Positions 33,475-42,515 are shown, counted from the stretch's first letter. The stretch: DNA of 64,000 nucleotides from Mesorhizobium sp. GbtcB19 (GCF_019091085.1 NZ_JAGXJY010000011.1:1-64000), one strand, 5' to 3'. The notes: generated by a model from the letters alone, not told the origin. Numbers and translations: made by a program.

Positions 33475-33861
33475 TCACGCCGGGTCATGACAAACCGCCT
33501 CGACATTGTTGCCGTCGGGATCGAAGACGAACGCGCCGTAATAGTTGGGATGATAATGCGGACGCAGGCCCGGCCCGCCATTGTCCCTGCCGCCGGCGGC
33601 AAGCGCCGCGGCATGGAAGGCGTCGACCTCGGCGCGGCTGCGCGCGGTGAAGGCGATATGCTGGTGGTCCTTCGGCTTCTCCTTGCCCGCGCTCACCCAG
33701 AACACCGGCCGGTCGCGGCCATAGCCGCCGACCTTGGCGCCGCCGGTATATTCCTGCGGCACCATGTAGAGCAGCGAAGCCCCCAGCGGCGCCATCGCCT
33801 TGTCGTAGAAGGCCTTCGATGCGTCGAAATCGGCGACGCTGATGCCGAGATGGTCGATCAT
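33475..33861 (-). CDS. VOC-family (glyoxalase/bleomycin-resistance-like) protein
   Basis: 128 residues with two beta-alpha-beta-beta-beta modules (MIDHLGISVADFDASKAFYD; QHIAFTARSRAEVDAFHAAA; GAFVFDPDGNNVEAVC). The metal ligands H4, H67 and E121 (positions approximate) fit the VOC fold. Such proteins are lyases, dioxygenases or binding proteins; the substrate is unknown. Overlaps the DUF559 gene by 4 bp. Confidence 0.93.
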   Translation of the reverse strand: MIDHLGISVADFDASKAFYDKAMAPLGASLLYMVPQEYTGGAKVGGYGRDRPVFWVSAGKEKPKDHQHIAFTARSRAEVDAFHAAALAAGGRDNGGPGLRPHYHPNYYGAFVFDPDGNNVEAVCHDPA

Positions 33862-34256
33862 GGAACGAGTTCCTCCCTTGGTGGCGCGGGCGCATCGGCC
33901 AGGCCGGCCACGATGACGATGTGCTGGCAGACATTGTCGATATCGCGGATTATGTCGTCGTTCCAGAAGCGCAGGATGGTCCAGCCGCTGGCAGCCAGAA
34001 AGGCGCTTCTTTCCTCGTCACGCAGAGAGTGTTCGGTCTCGCCATGCTGACTGCCGTCGACCTCGAGAATGAGACAATGGGTCGAGCATGCGAAATCGAC
34101 GATGTAAGGCCCTATCGGCACCTGTCGCCGAAAGCTCATGCCCATCAGCCTGTGAGCACGCAACTCGTTCCAAAGCTTCAGCTCGGCATCGGTCATCGCT
34201 TTGCGCATCGATTTGGCGTTCTTGCGCTGACGGGATGGAACGCGGTCGTGGCCCAT
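33858..34256 (-). CDS. DUF559 (Vsr-like) endonuclease-domain protein
   Basis: 132 residues from MGHDRVPSRQRKNAKSMRKA. The restriction-endonuclease-like fold is visible: AELKLWNELRAHRL, FRRQVPIGPYIVDFACSTH (with the D of the active site) and LILEVDGSQHGE. It resembles Vsr-type mismatch endonucleases. The biological role is unproven; family members are common in rhizobia, often as single genes. First gene of the overlapping cluster that ends in pip. An upstream TTG (34,271) is possible. Confidence 0.9.
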   Translation of the reverse strand: MGHDRVPSRQRKNAKSMRKAMTDAELKLWNELRAHRLMGMSFRRQVPIGPYIVDFACSTHCLILEVDGSQHGETEHSLRDEERSAFLAASGWTILRFWNDDIIRDIDNVCQHIVIVAGLADAPAPPREELVP

Positions 34257-34304
34257 GCTCAGGCCGCCCAACGCTGGAGGTTAGCGAAACCGCACGCGAC
34301 AGCA

Positions 34305-34490
34305 CATCTCCCCCCTTGCGGGGGAGATGTCCGGCAGGACAGAGGGGGGTGCTGTCCCGCCGACGTGGCAACGAAAGAGCGCTGGACTTTCAGAAGATGC
34401 ACACTGTCACCTACGGCAGGCGGAGAGGTCGGCGTTCCGTCACACCCCCCTCTGTCCTGCCGGACATCTCGCCCGCAAGGGGGGAGATTG
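34305..34490. repeat. intergenic inverted repeat
   Basis: The arms 34,305-34,351 and 34,443-34,490 are near-perfect reverse complements of about 46 bp (core GAGATGTCCGGCAGGACAGA), separated by 91 bp. It lies between the DUF559 gene and the cysS stop and is the only content of this gap. It differs in sequence from the repeats at 9,086 and 29,651. Confidence 0.85.
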
Positions 34491-34539
34491 GCCGTCACAA
34501 GCGCCTCCGCCAGTCTTGCAACGATGTCCTGCGACACCA

Positions 34540-35991
34540 TCACCGCTTCACCTCCCACGTCGTTATGCGCGCGCCCGTGACCGCGTCCTTGCCGTCCTTC
34601 AATTGCACGCCCTGCGCCAGCAGCTCGTCGCGAACGCGATCCGCTTCGCCCCAATTCTTGGCCGCAATCAGCGCGAGCCGATCCGCGATCGCCTTTGCCA
34701 CCGCTACCTCGTCCACCTTGGCGGCGCCGACATCGAAGCCGAGGAAGGCCAGCGCTGCCTTGAGCGATGCGGCAGGCTTATTCTCGCCGGCACCGCCGAA
34801 CTCACCTGCCTCGCCGGTCAGCTGCGTCAGGCGTTGGAACGCCGTGTAGGTGGCGAGATCGTCGGACAGCGCTTCCACCACCTCGGCCGGCAATTCCTTC
34901 GCGGCCGCGGGGGCGAGATCGGCGGCGCGTTTCCATTTGCGCAGCGTGTTTTCCGCCTCCTCCAGCTTGCGCACCGAAAAGTCGATCGGCTCGCGATAGT
35001 GCGTCATCAGCATCGCCAGCCTGAGCACCTCGCCGGGCCAGGTGCGGCCACCAAAAGTCTCGGTCTCCAGCAATTCGTGGATCGAATAGAAATTGCCGAG
35101 GCTCTTCGACATCTTCTGGCCTTCGACCTGCAGGAAGCCGTTGTGCATCCAGACATTGGCCATGACCCTGGTGCCGTGGGCGCAGCGCGACTGGGCGATC
35201 TCGTTCTCGTGGTGCGGGAAGATCAGGTCCAGCCCGCCGCCATGGATGTCGAAGACTTCGCCGAGATAGGCGGCCGACATGGCCGAGCATTCGATATGCC
35301 AGCCGGGCCGGCCCCTGCCCCACGGGCTTTCCCAACCGGGCTCTTCCGGGCTCGACAATTTCCACAGCACAAAATCGCCGGGGCTCTTCTTGTGCGCGTC
35401 GACCGCGATGCGGGCGCCGGCCTGCTGCTCGTCGAGATTGCGCTTCGACAATTCACCATAGTCAGGCATCGAGGCGGTGTCGAACAGCACCTCGCCGCCG
35501 GCGACATAGGCGTGGCCGCGCTCGATCAGTTGCGAAATCAGCGACAGCATGTCGGCCTTGCCGTCCGCGCGGGGTGCTACAAACTCCGTCGCGCGCGGCT
35601 CATAGGTCGGCTCGAGGCAGCCGAGTGCGGCGACGTCCTTGTGGTACTGGTCGGCCGTTTTTTCGGTGACCTTGCGGATGGCGTCGTTGAGCGACAGTTT
35701 TCCGGTCGCGATGTCGTCGCCGAAGTCGCGCAGCGCGCGGGCGTTTATCTTGTCGTCGACGTCCGTGATGTTGCGCACATACGTGACATGGCTTTCACCG
35801 TAGACTTGGCGCAACAGACGGAAGAGCACGTCGAAGACGATCGCCGGACGCGCATTGCCGATATGGGCAAAGTCGTAGACGGTCGGGCCGCAAACATACA
35901 TGCGCACATTTTGCGGGTCGATCGGAACGAAAGGTTCCTTCGCCCGCGTTAGCGTGTTGTAGAGGCTGAGGCCTTTCGATGCGTCAGACAT
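34540..35991 (-). CDS. cysS: cysteinyl-tRNA synthetase
   Basis: 483 residues from MSDASKGLSLYNTL; TAAGGA precedes this ATG. HIGH-like HIGN lies at 43-46, and KMSKSLGN comes later. Zinc ligands are C34 and the HIECSAM and HHENE Cys/His. It charges tRNA-Cys. Monocistronic; the long upstream gap holds no gene. The tail is normal. Confidence 0.96.
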   Translation of the reverse strand: MSDASKGLSLYNTLTRAKEPFVPIDPQNVRMYVCGPTVYDFAHIGNARPAIVFDVLFRLLRQVYGESHVTYVRNITDVDDKINARALRDFGDDIATGKLSLNDAIRKVTEKTADQYHKDVAALGCLEPTYEPRATEFVAPRADGKADMLSLISQLIERGHAYVAGGEVLFDTASMPDYGELSKRNLDEQQAGARIAVDAHKKSPGDFVLWKLSSPEEPGWESPWGRGRPGWHIECSAMSAAYLGEVFDIHGGGLDLIFPHHENEIAQSRCAHGTRVMANVWMHNGFLQVEGQKMSKSLGNFYSIHELLETETFGGRTWPGEVLRLAMLMTHYREPIDFSVRKLEEAENTLRKWKRAADLAPAAAKELPAEVVEALSDDLATYTAFQRLTQLTGEAGEFGGAGENKPAASLKAALAFLGFDVGAAKVDEVAVAKAIADRLALIAAKNWGEADRVRDELLAQGVQLKDGKDAVTGARITTWEVKR

Positions 35992-36382
35992 GCGGTCCCG
36001 GTCCTTAATTTGGGTTCGCTGAAACCGAATCCGCGCCGCAGGCACAAATCTGGCTCCAGCCTGCTGGCCGGGGCGTTTGTCCACTCTAGGGAAAGATGAG
36101 GCGAAAACGTCCGGACCAGCGCGAGGCTAGCCAATAATGCAAATGCCACAAATGGCGAAAGACGTTTTCATGGCCGGCTTTATCGCGCCGGCAGGTGTTG
36201 CCGTCAAGTCGCTCCACTTGGGAAAGATGTCGTCGGATCACAGGTAAAGACAGGCCGAAACATTTTATTAAACATGTCGGCACAGTGATGAAACATTCGC
36301 CGGCTAGACCGCCAGATGTCACGATTTGGTCGGAATCCGCCGCCAAACGCTGAACACGAAACCGTTACCAGGGAAGAGAATC
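35992..36382. other. intergenic region between cysS and a small basic gene
   Basis: 391 bp with no recognised gene. It is less GC-rich near 36,255-36,275 (AAACATTTTATTAAACATGT), a plausible promoter for the small gene at 36,383. No hairpin of note seen. Confidence 0.5.
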
Positions 36383-36538
36383 ATGGCTCGTAGCAAGCAA
36401 GAACAGAACCGACAAACGCAGCCCGCACTGGCCAGCCACTACCGCGCGATCGGCCCGGCGGCTATCGTCGCAGCCCTTCTTCACACCGCGAAGAAGAAGA
36501 AGCCGGCGCAGAAGATCGTCTCGCCGCGCGCTGCCTGA
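36383..36538 (+). CDS. small basic protein
   Basis: 51 residues (MARSKQEQNRQTQPALASHYRAIG...KKKKPAQKIVSPRAA), set by GGGAAGAGA upstream. It is strongly basic and has a short hydrophobic centre (AAIVAALLHTA). No family recognised. Conserved short basic proteins of this kind occur in rhizobia; a nucleic-acid or membrane role cannot be told apart. Confidence 0.5.
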   Translation: MARSKQEQNRQTQPALASHYRAIGPAAIVAALLHTAKKKKPAQKIVSPRAA

Positions 36539-36646
36539 AACGGCACGACCGGCACCGTCCCCGACGATGGGGATGCCGGCGATGAAGGCGCCATAGAGCG
36601 CCTTTGAGATGAAGGCCCCAAAGCAGCCCTCCCGAGGCAGCCTTCG

Positions 36647-37408
36647 CTAAAATAAAGTCATCTGGTTTTCGTCCGCGCCAGACTTCTGGCGCCTCGGCTT
36701 TTCCGCCTGCGGCGAAACGATGCCCTGCTCCTGAATCTCAGGCCCGGTGTTGGCGACCTTGTTGACGAGGTCCGAAACCGGAATCGCTTCGAAGAAATCG
36801 GGCTCAGTGGGCTTGAGCAGGTCGAGCACGTCGCGCGGCTCCTGCGTGCGGCAATCGAGCCAGCGGGCGAAGTCGCGTTCCTCGATCACCACCGGCATGC
36901 GGTCGTGGATGTGAGCTATGCCGGTATTGGCCTCGGTCGTAATGATCGCGCCGGTATCCATCTCGGAGCCGCCCGGTTCGGAAAAAGTCTCGATCAGGCC
37001 GGCGAAGGCGACCACGCCGCCGCGTCGCGGGCGGATCCAGTAGGGCTGACCCTTGCCGCTACCCGACTGCTGCCACTCGTAGAAACCGGAGGCCGGCACA
37101 AGCGCGCGGCGGTGGCGCATGGCGGTCTTGAACGAGGCCTTTTGCAGCACGCCTTCGGAGCGGGCGTTGATGAGCAGCGGAAACGCCTTTGTGTCTTCGA
37201 CCCAGGCCGGTATCAGACCCCAGCGCACCAGCATCGCCTGGCGGTCCGGCAGGTTCGAGCCCGGCTCCCGCTGCGGGCCGGCAAGCGCCATCAGCACCGG
37301 CTGGGTCGGCGCGATGTTGTAGCGCGCCGGAAATTCCTCCAGCTCCGCAAGGCCAAGCAAGGCGGCGGTCTGGTCCGGCGTGGCGGTCAGGGCAAAGCGT
37401 CCGCACAT
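36647..37408 (-). CDS. SRAP-domain abasic-site protein YedK
   Basis: 253 residues starting MCGRFALT, so that Cys2 becomes the N-terminal nucleophile after removal of Met. The key residues are visible: NIAPTQPVLM, INARSEG, GFYEWQ (catalytic Glu) and AHIHDRMPVVI (His). SRAP proteins (YedK/HMCES) form a stable link to abasic sites in single-stranded DNA to protect them. Usually SOS-linked. It faces the NUDIX gene divergently. Confidence 0.94.
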   Translation of the reverse strand: MCGRFALTATPDQTAALLGLAELEEFPARYNIAPTQPVLMALAGPQREPGSNLPDRQAMLVRWGLIPAWVEDTKAFPLLINARSEGVLQKASFKTAMRHRRALVPASGFYEWQQSGSGKGQPYWIRPRRGGVVAFAGLIETFSEPGGSEMDTGAIITTEANTGIAHIHDRMPVVIEERDFARWLDCRTQEPRDVLDLLKPTEPDFFEAIPVSDLVNKVANTGPEIQEQGIVSPQAEKPRRQKSGADENQMTLF

Positions 37409-37526
37409 GGATCTGGCTCGTCGATTGATGTTCGATGAAAGTGGCGATGGAACCGCCACGCCGCAACGGCTAAAGCTTGATCGGGCCAATCGGTCCACAA
37501 CAAGGCTGCAACGCAAATCGGCTAAT

Positions 37527-37937
37527 ATGGAATCCAGAAAGATCGTCCCAGCCGTCTCCGTCGCCGTCGTGCGCGGCAAGACAGTGCTTCTCGTCAAACG
37601 CGCGCGGGCACCGTCGCAAGGGCTCTACGCCTATCCCGGCGGCAAGGTCGAGCCGGGCGAAACGCTGGCGGAGGCCGCCGCGCGCGAATTGCTGGAAGAA
37701 ACCGGTCTCGAGGCGACAGGCTACCGCCCGCTGCGCGACATCCATATCGACGGCAGCGGCGAAAATCACGCGGTCGACTATCTGCTGACGGTGTTCGGCG
37801 CCGCCTATGCCCGCGGCGAACCCGTGGCCAGCGACGACGCCGAGACCGCGGCCTTTTATACGCTGGCGGAAATGGCCGCGATGCCGCTGGCCGGCGACGT
37901 TTTCTCGGTGGCCGAGGAATTGCTCGGGGTCGTTTAG
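37527..37937 (+). CDS. NUDIX hydrolase
   Basis: 136 residues from MESRKIVPAVSVAVV. The NUDIX box is complete (GGKVEPGE then REL-LEETG). Proteins of this size often are MutT-like or ADP-ribose pyrophosphatases. Divergent from the SRAP gene; both could act on damaged nucleotides. The substrate is not readable. Confidence 0.92.
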   Translation: MESRKIVPAVSVAVVRGKTVLLVKRARAPSQGLYAYPGGKVEPGETLAEAAARELLEETGLEATGYRPLRDIHIDGSGENHAVDYLLTVFGAAYARGEPVASDDAETAAFYTLAEMAAMPLAGDVFSVAEELLGVV

Positions 37938-38021
37938 GACGCGCAGGCAACCGGCAAAATCACCTTGCCGGCGACAAAATGTTTCGCCACAAAGCTTTAG
38001 CTCCCTCACGCCAAGGCTTTG

Positions 38022-38399
38022 ATGACCCGCGCCTCGCCCTTTCTTGCCGCATGCCTTGCCATCAGCATGGCAGTGGTGGCGCGGCCGACGCTCGCCGCCG
38101 AGGCGCCCTTCGAGCCCGGGCTGATGCGGCTGGCCGAAGTGCTGGGCTCGCTGCATTTCCTGCGCAACCTTTGCGGCGAGAAGGGTGACCAGTGGCGGGT
38201 CGAGATGGAAAAGCTGCTCGAATCGGAAAACCCCGATCCCGACCGGCGCGCCCGCTTCATCGCCTCGTTCAACCGCGGCTACCGCTCCTTCAGCGGCACC
38301 TATACGCAATGCACGCCTTCGGCCACTGAGGCCATCGCCCGCTATATGAAGGAAGGCGAGACGTTGTCACGCGACATCGCTTCCCGCTATGGCAATTGA
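38022..38399 (+). CDS. TIGR02301-family exported protein
   Basis: 125 residues with a signal peptide (about 1-26; ISMAVVARPTLAA). The mature part (LAEVLGSLHFLRNLCGEKGD; SFNRGYRSFSGTYTQCTPSA; EGETLSRDIASRYGN) matches the TIGR02301 family of alphaproteobacterial periplasmic proteins. Two Cys may form a disulfide. The function is unknown. Confidence 0.9.
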   Translation: MTRASPFLAACLAISMAVVARPTLAAEAPFEPGLMRLAEVLGSLHFLRNLCGEKGDQWRVEMEKLLESENPDPDRRARFIASFNRGYRSFSGTYTQCTPSATEAIARYMKEGETLSRDIASRYGN

Positions 38400-38756
38400 G
38401 GCCGGCTCGGCCGCCAAGCGCGTTTTGCCCAGATTTTTTTGCGACAATTGGCGCCAATGTGACGTGCCTTATTGTCTCCTGTCCCGCTCTGGTGCAATCA
38501 TGTGTGGCACTTGCGCAACAGCGTTAATGAAACGTTAGTGCACAATTGTGGAATTAACTCAAACTGAAGGTTTTGATGCCGCAAGCCGGTCTAATCGGCT
38601 AAGCTCGGCATCGATTGAGGGCAGCCTTGCCGGCAATGTGAATTGCGACCCTAAAAATGTCGTATTTACAAGAACTTAAGTGAGACTGCGGACGAACTGG
38701 CAGACCAAGCCAGATCCATCGGTCCGGATCGCCGCTTGCAGAAGGTGGACATCGCA
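38400..38756. other. intergenic region with AT-rich patches
   Basis: 357 bp without a gene. AT-rich patches at 38,520-38,575 (GTTAATGAAACGTTAGTG, CAATTGTGGAATTAAC) and 38,650-38,685 could contain promoter elements for the 38,757 gene. No clear dyad. Confidence 0.4.
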
Positions 38757-39014
38757 ATGGAACATGGTGTCAGCGACATCGACGCGTTGGTCAGGGAAGA
38801 AAAGCGCCTGACCGCCGTGGAGAGCCACAGCGAAGCCTGGGCGGAAGGCCTGTCGGCTGGCATCGAACCGGAAATCATCGCCGAAGCAGCGCTCGAGACC
38901 GCTTTCGGCGAGATGCTGCGCGCCAATGGCGAGACCTCGGCGCTCGCGCTGCTCGACCGCATGCGGGAAAAGGTGATCGCCGGCGCGTTCGAGCCGGAAC
39001 GGCTGAAGCACTAA
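38757..39014 (+). CDS. conserved hypothetical protein
   Basis: 85 residues from MEHGVSDIDALVREE, with GAAGGTGG eight bases upstream. Acidic, helical, with VESHSEAWAEGLSAGIEPEI and LLDRMREKVIAGAFEPERL. It is a small family in rhizobia of unknown function. Its TAA stop lies inside a palindrome (39,011-39,054). Confidence 0.7.
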   Translation: MEHGVSDIDALVREEKRLTAVESHSEAWAEGLSAGIEPEIIAEAALETAFGEMLRANGETSALALLDRMREKVIAGAFEPERLKH

Positions 39015-39113
39015 AGCGCGTCGCGATCTTTCAGATTCGCTCCATGCGCTTTAGGTTTTTGATTTTACGCATGTCTTTATCCCGAAACCGGTTCCCACTT
39101 TCGGGAGACATGC
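39011..39113. repeat. composite rhizobial palindrome, copy B
   Basis: The first stem is CTAAAGCGC/GCGCTTTAG (39,011-39,054, including the previous gene's stop). The second is GCATGTCT/AGACATGC (39,069-39,113) with inner CCCGAAA/TTTCGGG and ACCGGTTCCCAC core. The core is shared with 9,086-9,134 and 60,929-60,977. A T-rich run lies between the stems, so it may terminate transcription. Confidence 0.85.
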
Positions 39114-39249
39114 TTAGTCGCCCGTTTTGACAGCGACTTTTTAGCAGTCACTTTTTGACGGATGCGTACCGTTTGGGCATCATGCCCAACGCGCTTGGTC
39201 ATTTAAAGCGCCGCCCGGATCGGGCCCGGTAACAATGGAGAGGCAAGCG

Positions 39250-40032
39250 GTGAGATTTTCGATGTCCGGCCAGCCACGCGGGCTGACCCTCAACATCCTG
39301 ATCGCCGCTTCCTGCCTGGCATTGTCCCTGTGCCTCACCAGCACGCCGTCCTACGCGCTGAGCGAGATCCAGCGCGAGGATCTGCCCTCCCCGGTCACTC
39401 CGCCCGCCAGTGGTGCGCCGGGCATCGCCGTGCCGACGCCGGAGGCGCCCGGCACCAAGCCTTCGGACAGCGGCCAGCCGGCCGACGACACGGACAAGTC
39501 GGAGCCGGAAACGCCGCCGGCCAATGGCGGTATCACCAGCCCGCGCGCCGATCCCGATGCGCCGCCGCCTGCGGTCGTCTACGACCTCGACACGCTTCCC
39601 GAACCGGTCAAGCGCATGCATGGGCTGATCATCGAGGCTTGCAGGAGCGGCGATATCGAGAAGCTCAGGCCGCTGATCGGTAAGGGCGATGCGATGACGC
39701 AATTGTCGCTGGGCGACATTGACGGCGACCCGGTCACCTTCCTCAAGAGCCTTTCGGGCGACGGCGACGGCCAGGAAATCCTCGCCATCCTCGAAGAGGT
39801 GCTGTCGGCCGGCTACGTTCATGTCGACACCGGCTCGCCGCAGGAACTCTATGTCTGGCCGTATTTCTTCGCGCTGCCGCTCGACACGCTCGATGCCAGG
39901 CAGCGCGTCGAATTGTTCAAGCTGGTCACGGCAAGCGACTATGACGACATGAAGCAGTTCGGCGCCTACATCTTCTACCGCGTCGGCATCACGCCGACGG
40001 GGCAGTGGCTCTTCTTTGTCGCCGGGGATTAA
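39250..40032 (+). CDS. exported protein of unknown function
   Basis: 260 residues from GTG 39,250, chosen because GGAGAGG lies six bases upstream; ATG 39,235 and 39,262 are alternatives. It has a signal segment (LTLNILIAASCLALSLCL), a Pro/Ser-rich linker (about 45-120) and a globular C-half (MHGLIIEACRSGDIEKLRPL; YVWPYFFALPLDTLD; GAYIFYRVGITPTGQWLFFV). Conserved in rhizobia, with no known role. Probably periplasmic. Confidence 0.75.
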   Translation: MRFSMSGQPRGLTLNILIAASCLALSLCLTSTPSYALSEIQREDLPSPVTPPASGAPGIAVPTPEAPGTKPSDSGQPADDTDKSEPETPPANGGITSPRADPDAPPPAVVYDLDTLPEPVKRMHGLIIEACRSGDIEKLRPLIGKGDAMTQLSLGDIDGDPVTFLKSLSGDGDGQEILAILEEVLSAGYVHVDTGSPQELYVWPYFFALPLDTLDARQRVELFKLVTASDYDDMKQFGAYIFYRVGITPTGQWLFFVAGD

Positions 40033-40041
40033 GCGGGAAAC

Positions 40042-40755
40042 TTATCTCTTTCCGGTCTCCGGCCAGATGCGAGCCGCTTCCTCTTGCAAGGCCGAGATGG
40101 CGTCAGCACCTACCGCTGGGTCCATTTGCAAGACCTCGGCCGCATCGCGCAGTTCGTCTTTGTCTCGGAGCTTGTCTACCACCCAGATGACTTTGCGCTG
40201 GATGTCGGGGCCATAGGCGGCTTGCGCCTTGTCGAGAGCGTCGGCAGGGATTTTCCCGTAGGTCTTGATCAGCATTCCGAGATCGAAGGCATCGCGATAT
40301 GCGACAGCACGATCCTGGCATCGATCGGCATTCGCCAGCAGCTTCTCCGCGAACATATCTGCAGGAACAAGGGCCGGTATCCCCAAATCCTCGTCAAAAT
40401 GACCGCGCAAATCGATGCGGCCCTCCCGGACGACTTCGAACCGGATAGGTTGCTCCCTCAGGCGTACCACTGTCCTCAGGCCATATTGGTCGATTTGGAA
40501 ATCCCGAGCAGCTTCGACTGGCCCGGGAAAAAAGGCTCGAACGCCGAGTTCGGATGCTCGTGTTCGCAGCTCGCGGTAGCCGCCAGCATCGGCGCAAAGA
40601 AAATCCAGATCCAGTGACCGGCGATATTCCCCGAGCTTCATAACAATGGCCGTGCCACCGCCAAACCAGCATTGGTTGGCCGTCAGAAAGTCGCGATCCA
40701 TCAATCCGAGCGCTTCGGCAATTACCTTATGTTCCGGTTTTCCAAACGCCTTCAT
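40042..40755 (-). CDS. AbiEii/AbiGii nucleotidyltransferase toxin-like protein
   Basis: 237 residues from MKAFGKPEHKV. The nucleotidyltransferase signature FGGGTAIVMKLGEYRRSLDLD is clear (GGGT at 32-35; S47-x-D49-x-D51). AbiEii toxins are GTP- or CTP-binding nucleotidyltransferases that modify tRNA and give abortive infection; the usual antitoxin AbiEi is absent. A small gene lies 67 bp upstream on the same strand and is the natural partner candidate. Confidence 0.88.
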   Translation of the reverse strand: MKAFGKPEHKVIAEALGLMDRDFLTANQCWFGGGTAIVMKLGEYRRSLDLDFLCADAGGYRELRTRASELGVRAFFPGPVEAARDFQIDQYGLRTVVRLREQPIRFEVVREGRIDLRGHFDEDLGIPALVPADMFAEKLLANADRCQDRAVAYRDAFDLGMLIKTYGKIPADALDKAQAAYGPDIQRKVIWVVDKLRDKDELRDAAEVLQMDPAVGADAISALQEEAARIWPETGKR

Positions 40756-40822
40756 TATTTCTACCCGCAATATTCCCGTCGGCCGCAGCGATTGGGCGCG
40801 TCGGGGACAGAAAGATGGATTA

Positions 40823-41047
40823 TCACGATGTGGTCAGAAGGATGCCGTGGCCGAATTCGTCAGCCAATTTCATGATAAGCAGCTTCTCACGCGCCGTGAG
40901 GCGCTTTTGATCGACAAAGCGCCAGTTGCGCTCGTAAAGCGCAAAAGCCTCTTTAGCCGGGATGGGGCGCGCGACATCGCGGTTCCAGGCGAGTGCCTGG
41001 AGCTCCGGAAACTCTGCAGGAATGATTGGCGCGATGTTGTCGGTCAT
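40823..41047 (-). CDS. small protein upstream of the AbiEii gene (possible antitoxin)
   Basis: 74 residues from MTDNIAPIIPAEFPELQALA. It contains ALYERNWRFVDQKRLTAREK and ends HGILLTTS. It has no resemblance to AbiEi that I recognise. It is directly upstream of the toxin-like gene with a 67-bp gap, so a toxin-antitoxin pair is plausible. Function inferred from place only. Confidence 0.6.
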   Translation of the reverse strand: MTDNIAPIIPAEFPELQALAWNRDVARPIPAKEAFALYERNWRFVDQKRLTAREKLLIMKLADEFGHGILLTTS

Positions 41048-41098
41048 AGCGCATCCAAGATAATGCAGAGCGCTTAACAAATCCAATTTTTGGCAGGG

Positions 41099-42430
41099 CT
41101 AAGCCGGCAGCGCCTCGGAAAACTCCACTGCCCTGCCCTGGCCGGGTGTCACGATCTCGCCCTCCCACATGACGCGCGTGCCGCGCACGATGGTGCCGAC
41201 CGGCCAGCCGGTCACTTGCTTGCCGTCATAGGGCGTCCAGCCGGCCCTGGAGCCGGCCTGGGCATTGGTGATGGTCTCGCGCCGCTTCAGGTCGACGACC
41301 GTGAAATCCGCGTCGTAGCCGGCGGCGATGCGACCCTTCCCCGCCATACCGAAGATGCGCTGCGGGCCATGGCTGGAAAGATCGACGAAGCGCTGCAAGG
41401 TGAGCCGGCCGGCATTCACATGGTCGAGCATGATCGGCACCAGGGTCTGCACGCCGGTCATGCCCGACGGCGAGGCCGGGTAGGGCTTTGCCTTTTCGGC
41501 CAGCGTGTGCGGCGCGTGGTCGGATCCCAGCACATCGACGATGCCTTGCGAAATGCCTTGCCAGACGCCGTCGCGGTGGCGCGGTGCCCGCACCGGCGGG
41601 TTCATCTGGATCAGCGTGCCCAGCCGCGCATAGTCGTCGGCGGTCAGCGTCAGATGGTGCGGCGTCGCTTCGCAGGTCGCGACATCCTTGTGCTGTTCGA
41701 GGAAGACGATCTCCTCGGCCGTCGAGATGTGCAGCACATGGATGCGCGCGCGCGTCTGCCTGGCGATACGCACAAGGCGCTCCGTGCAGCGAAGTGCTGC
41801 GATCTCGTCGCGCCAGACGGGATGCGACGACGGATCACCTTCGACGCGCTCGCCGAGACGTTCGCGAAGGCGGAACTCGTCCTCCGAGTGGAAGGCGGAG
41901 CGGCGGCGGGTGTTGCGCAGGATCGAAGCGACGCCTTCGTCGTCCTCGACAAGAAGATCGCCGGTGGACGAGCCCATGAACACTTTTATGCCGGCCGCTC
42001 CCGGCAGCCGTTCCAGTTCGCCGACATCGCCGGCATTGTCGCGCGTGCCGCCGACCCAGAAAGCGAAATCGCAGTGCATGCGCCCGGTGGCGCGGCGCAC
42101 CTTGTCGGCGAGCGCCGCCTCGCTGGTGGTCAGCGGATTGGTGTTGGGCATTTCGAAGACGGCGGTGACACCGCCGAGCACCGCGGCGCGGGAGCCGGAC
42201 TCCAAGTCTTCCTTGTGCTCCAGCCCCGGTTCGCGGAAATGCACCTGGCTGTCGACGACGCCCGGCAGGACGTGCAGACCCGCGCAGTCGATGGTCTCGC
42301 CTGCCGAAGCCTGACCGAGATCGCCGATCCGCGCGATGCGCCCGGCCTTCACGCCGATGTCGCGCTTTCCCTCGCCGTCGTGGTTGATCACCGTGCCGCC
42401 TGTCAGGATGAGGTCGAAGGTGGTTGCCAT
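41099..42430 (-). CDS. dihydroorotase-like cyclic amidohydrolase
   Basis: 443 residues from MATTFDLILTGG. The amidohydrolase TIM barrel has DSQVHFREPG (60-69), FMGSSTGDL with the Lys normally carboxylated, SDHAPHT and an allantoinase-type ending. The first His of the usual HxH (D-x-H-x-H) is Gln62, leaving H64. Known dihydroorotases of alphaproteobacteria of this subgroup share DSQVHFREPG. It would cyclise N-carbamoyl-aspartate in pyrimidine synthesis or be a related cyclic amidase. Divergent from ygfZ. Confidence 0.9.
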   Translation of the reverse strand: MATTFDLILTGGTVINHDGEGKRDIGVKAGRIARIGDLGQASAGETIDCAGLHVLPGVVDSQVHFREPGLEHKEDLESGSRAAVLGGVTAVFEMPNTNPLTTSEAALADKVRRATGRMHCDFAFWVGGTRDNAGDVGELERLPGAAGIKVFMGSSTGDLLVEDDEGVASILRNTRRRSAFHSEDEFRLRERLGERVEGDPSSHPVWRDEIAALRCTERLVRIARQTRARIHVLHISTAEEIVFLEQHKDVATCEATPHHLTLTADDYARLGTLIQMNPPVRAPRHRDGVWQGISQGIVDVLGSDHAPHTLAEKAKPYPASPSGMTGVQTLVPIMLDHVNAGRLTLQRFVDLSSHGPQRIFGMAGKGRIAAGYDADFTVVDLKRRETITNAQAGSRAGWTPYDGKQVTGWPVGTIVRGTRVMWEGEIVTPGQGRAVEFSEALPA

Positions 42431-42515
42431 TGGCAGGTCCAATCTCTTGCGGGGGGAGTGTGGCCGGCTTACGTAATGACCGAACGTTTTGCAAGATCAG
42501 GCCGATTTTACCCTC

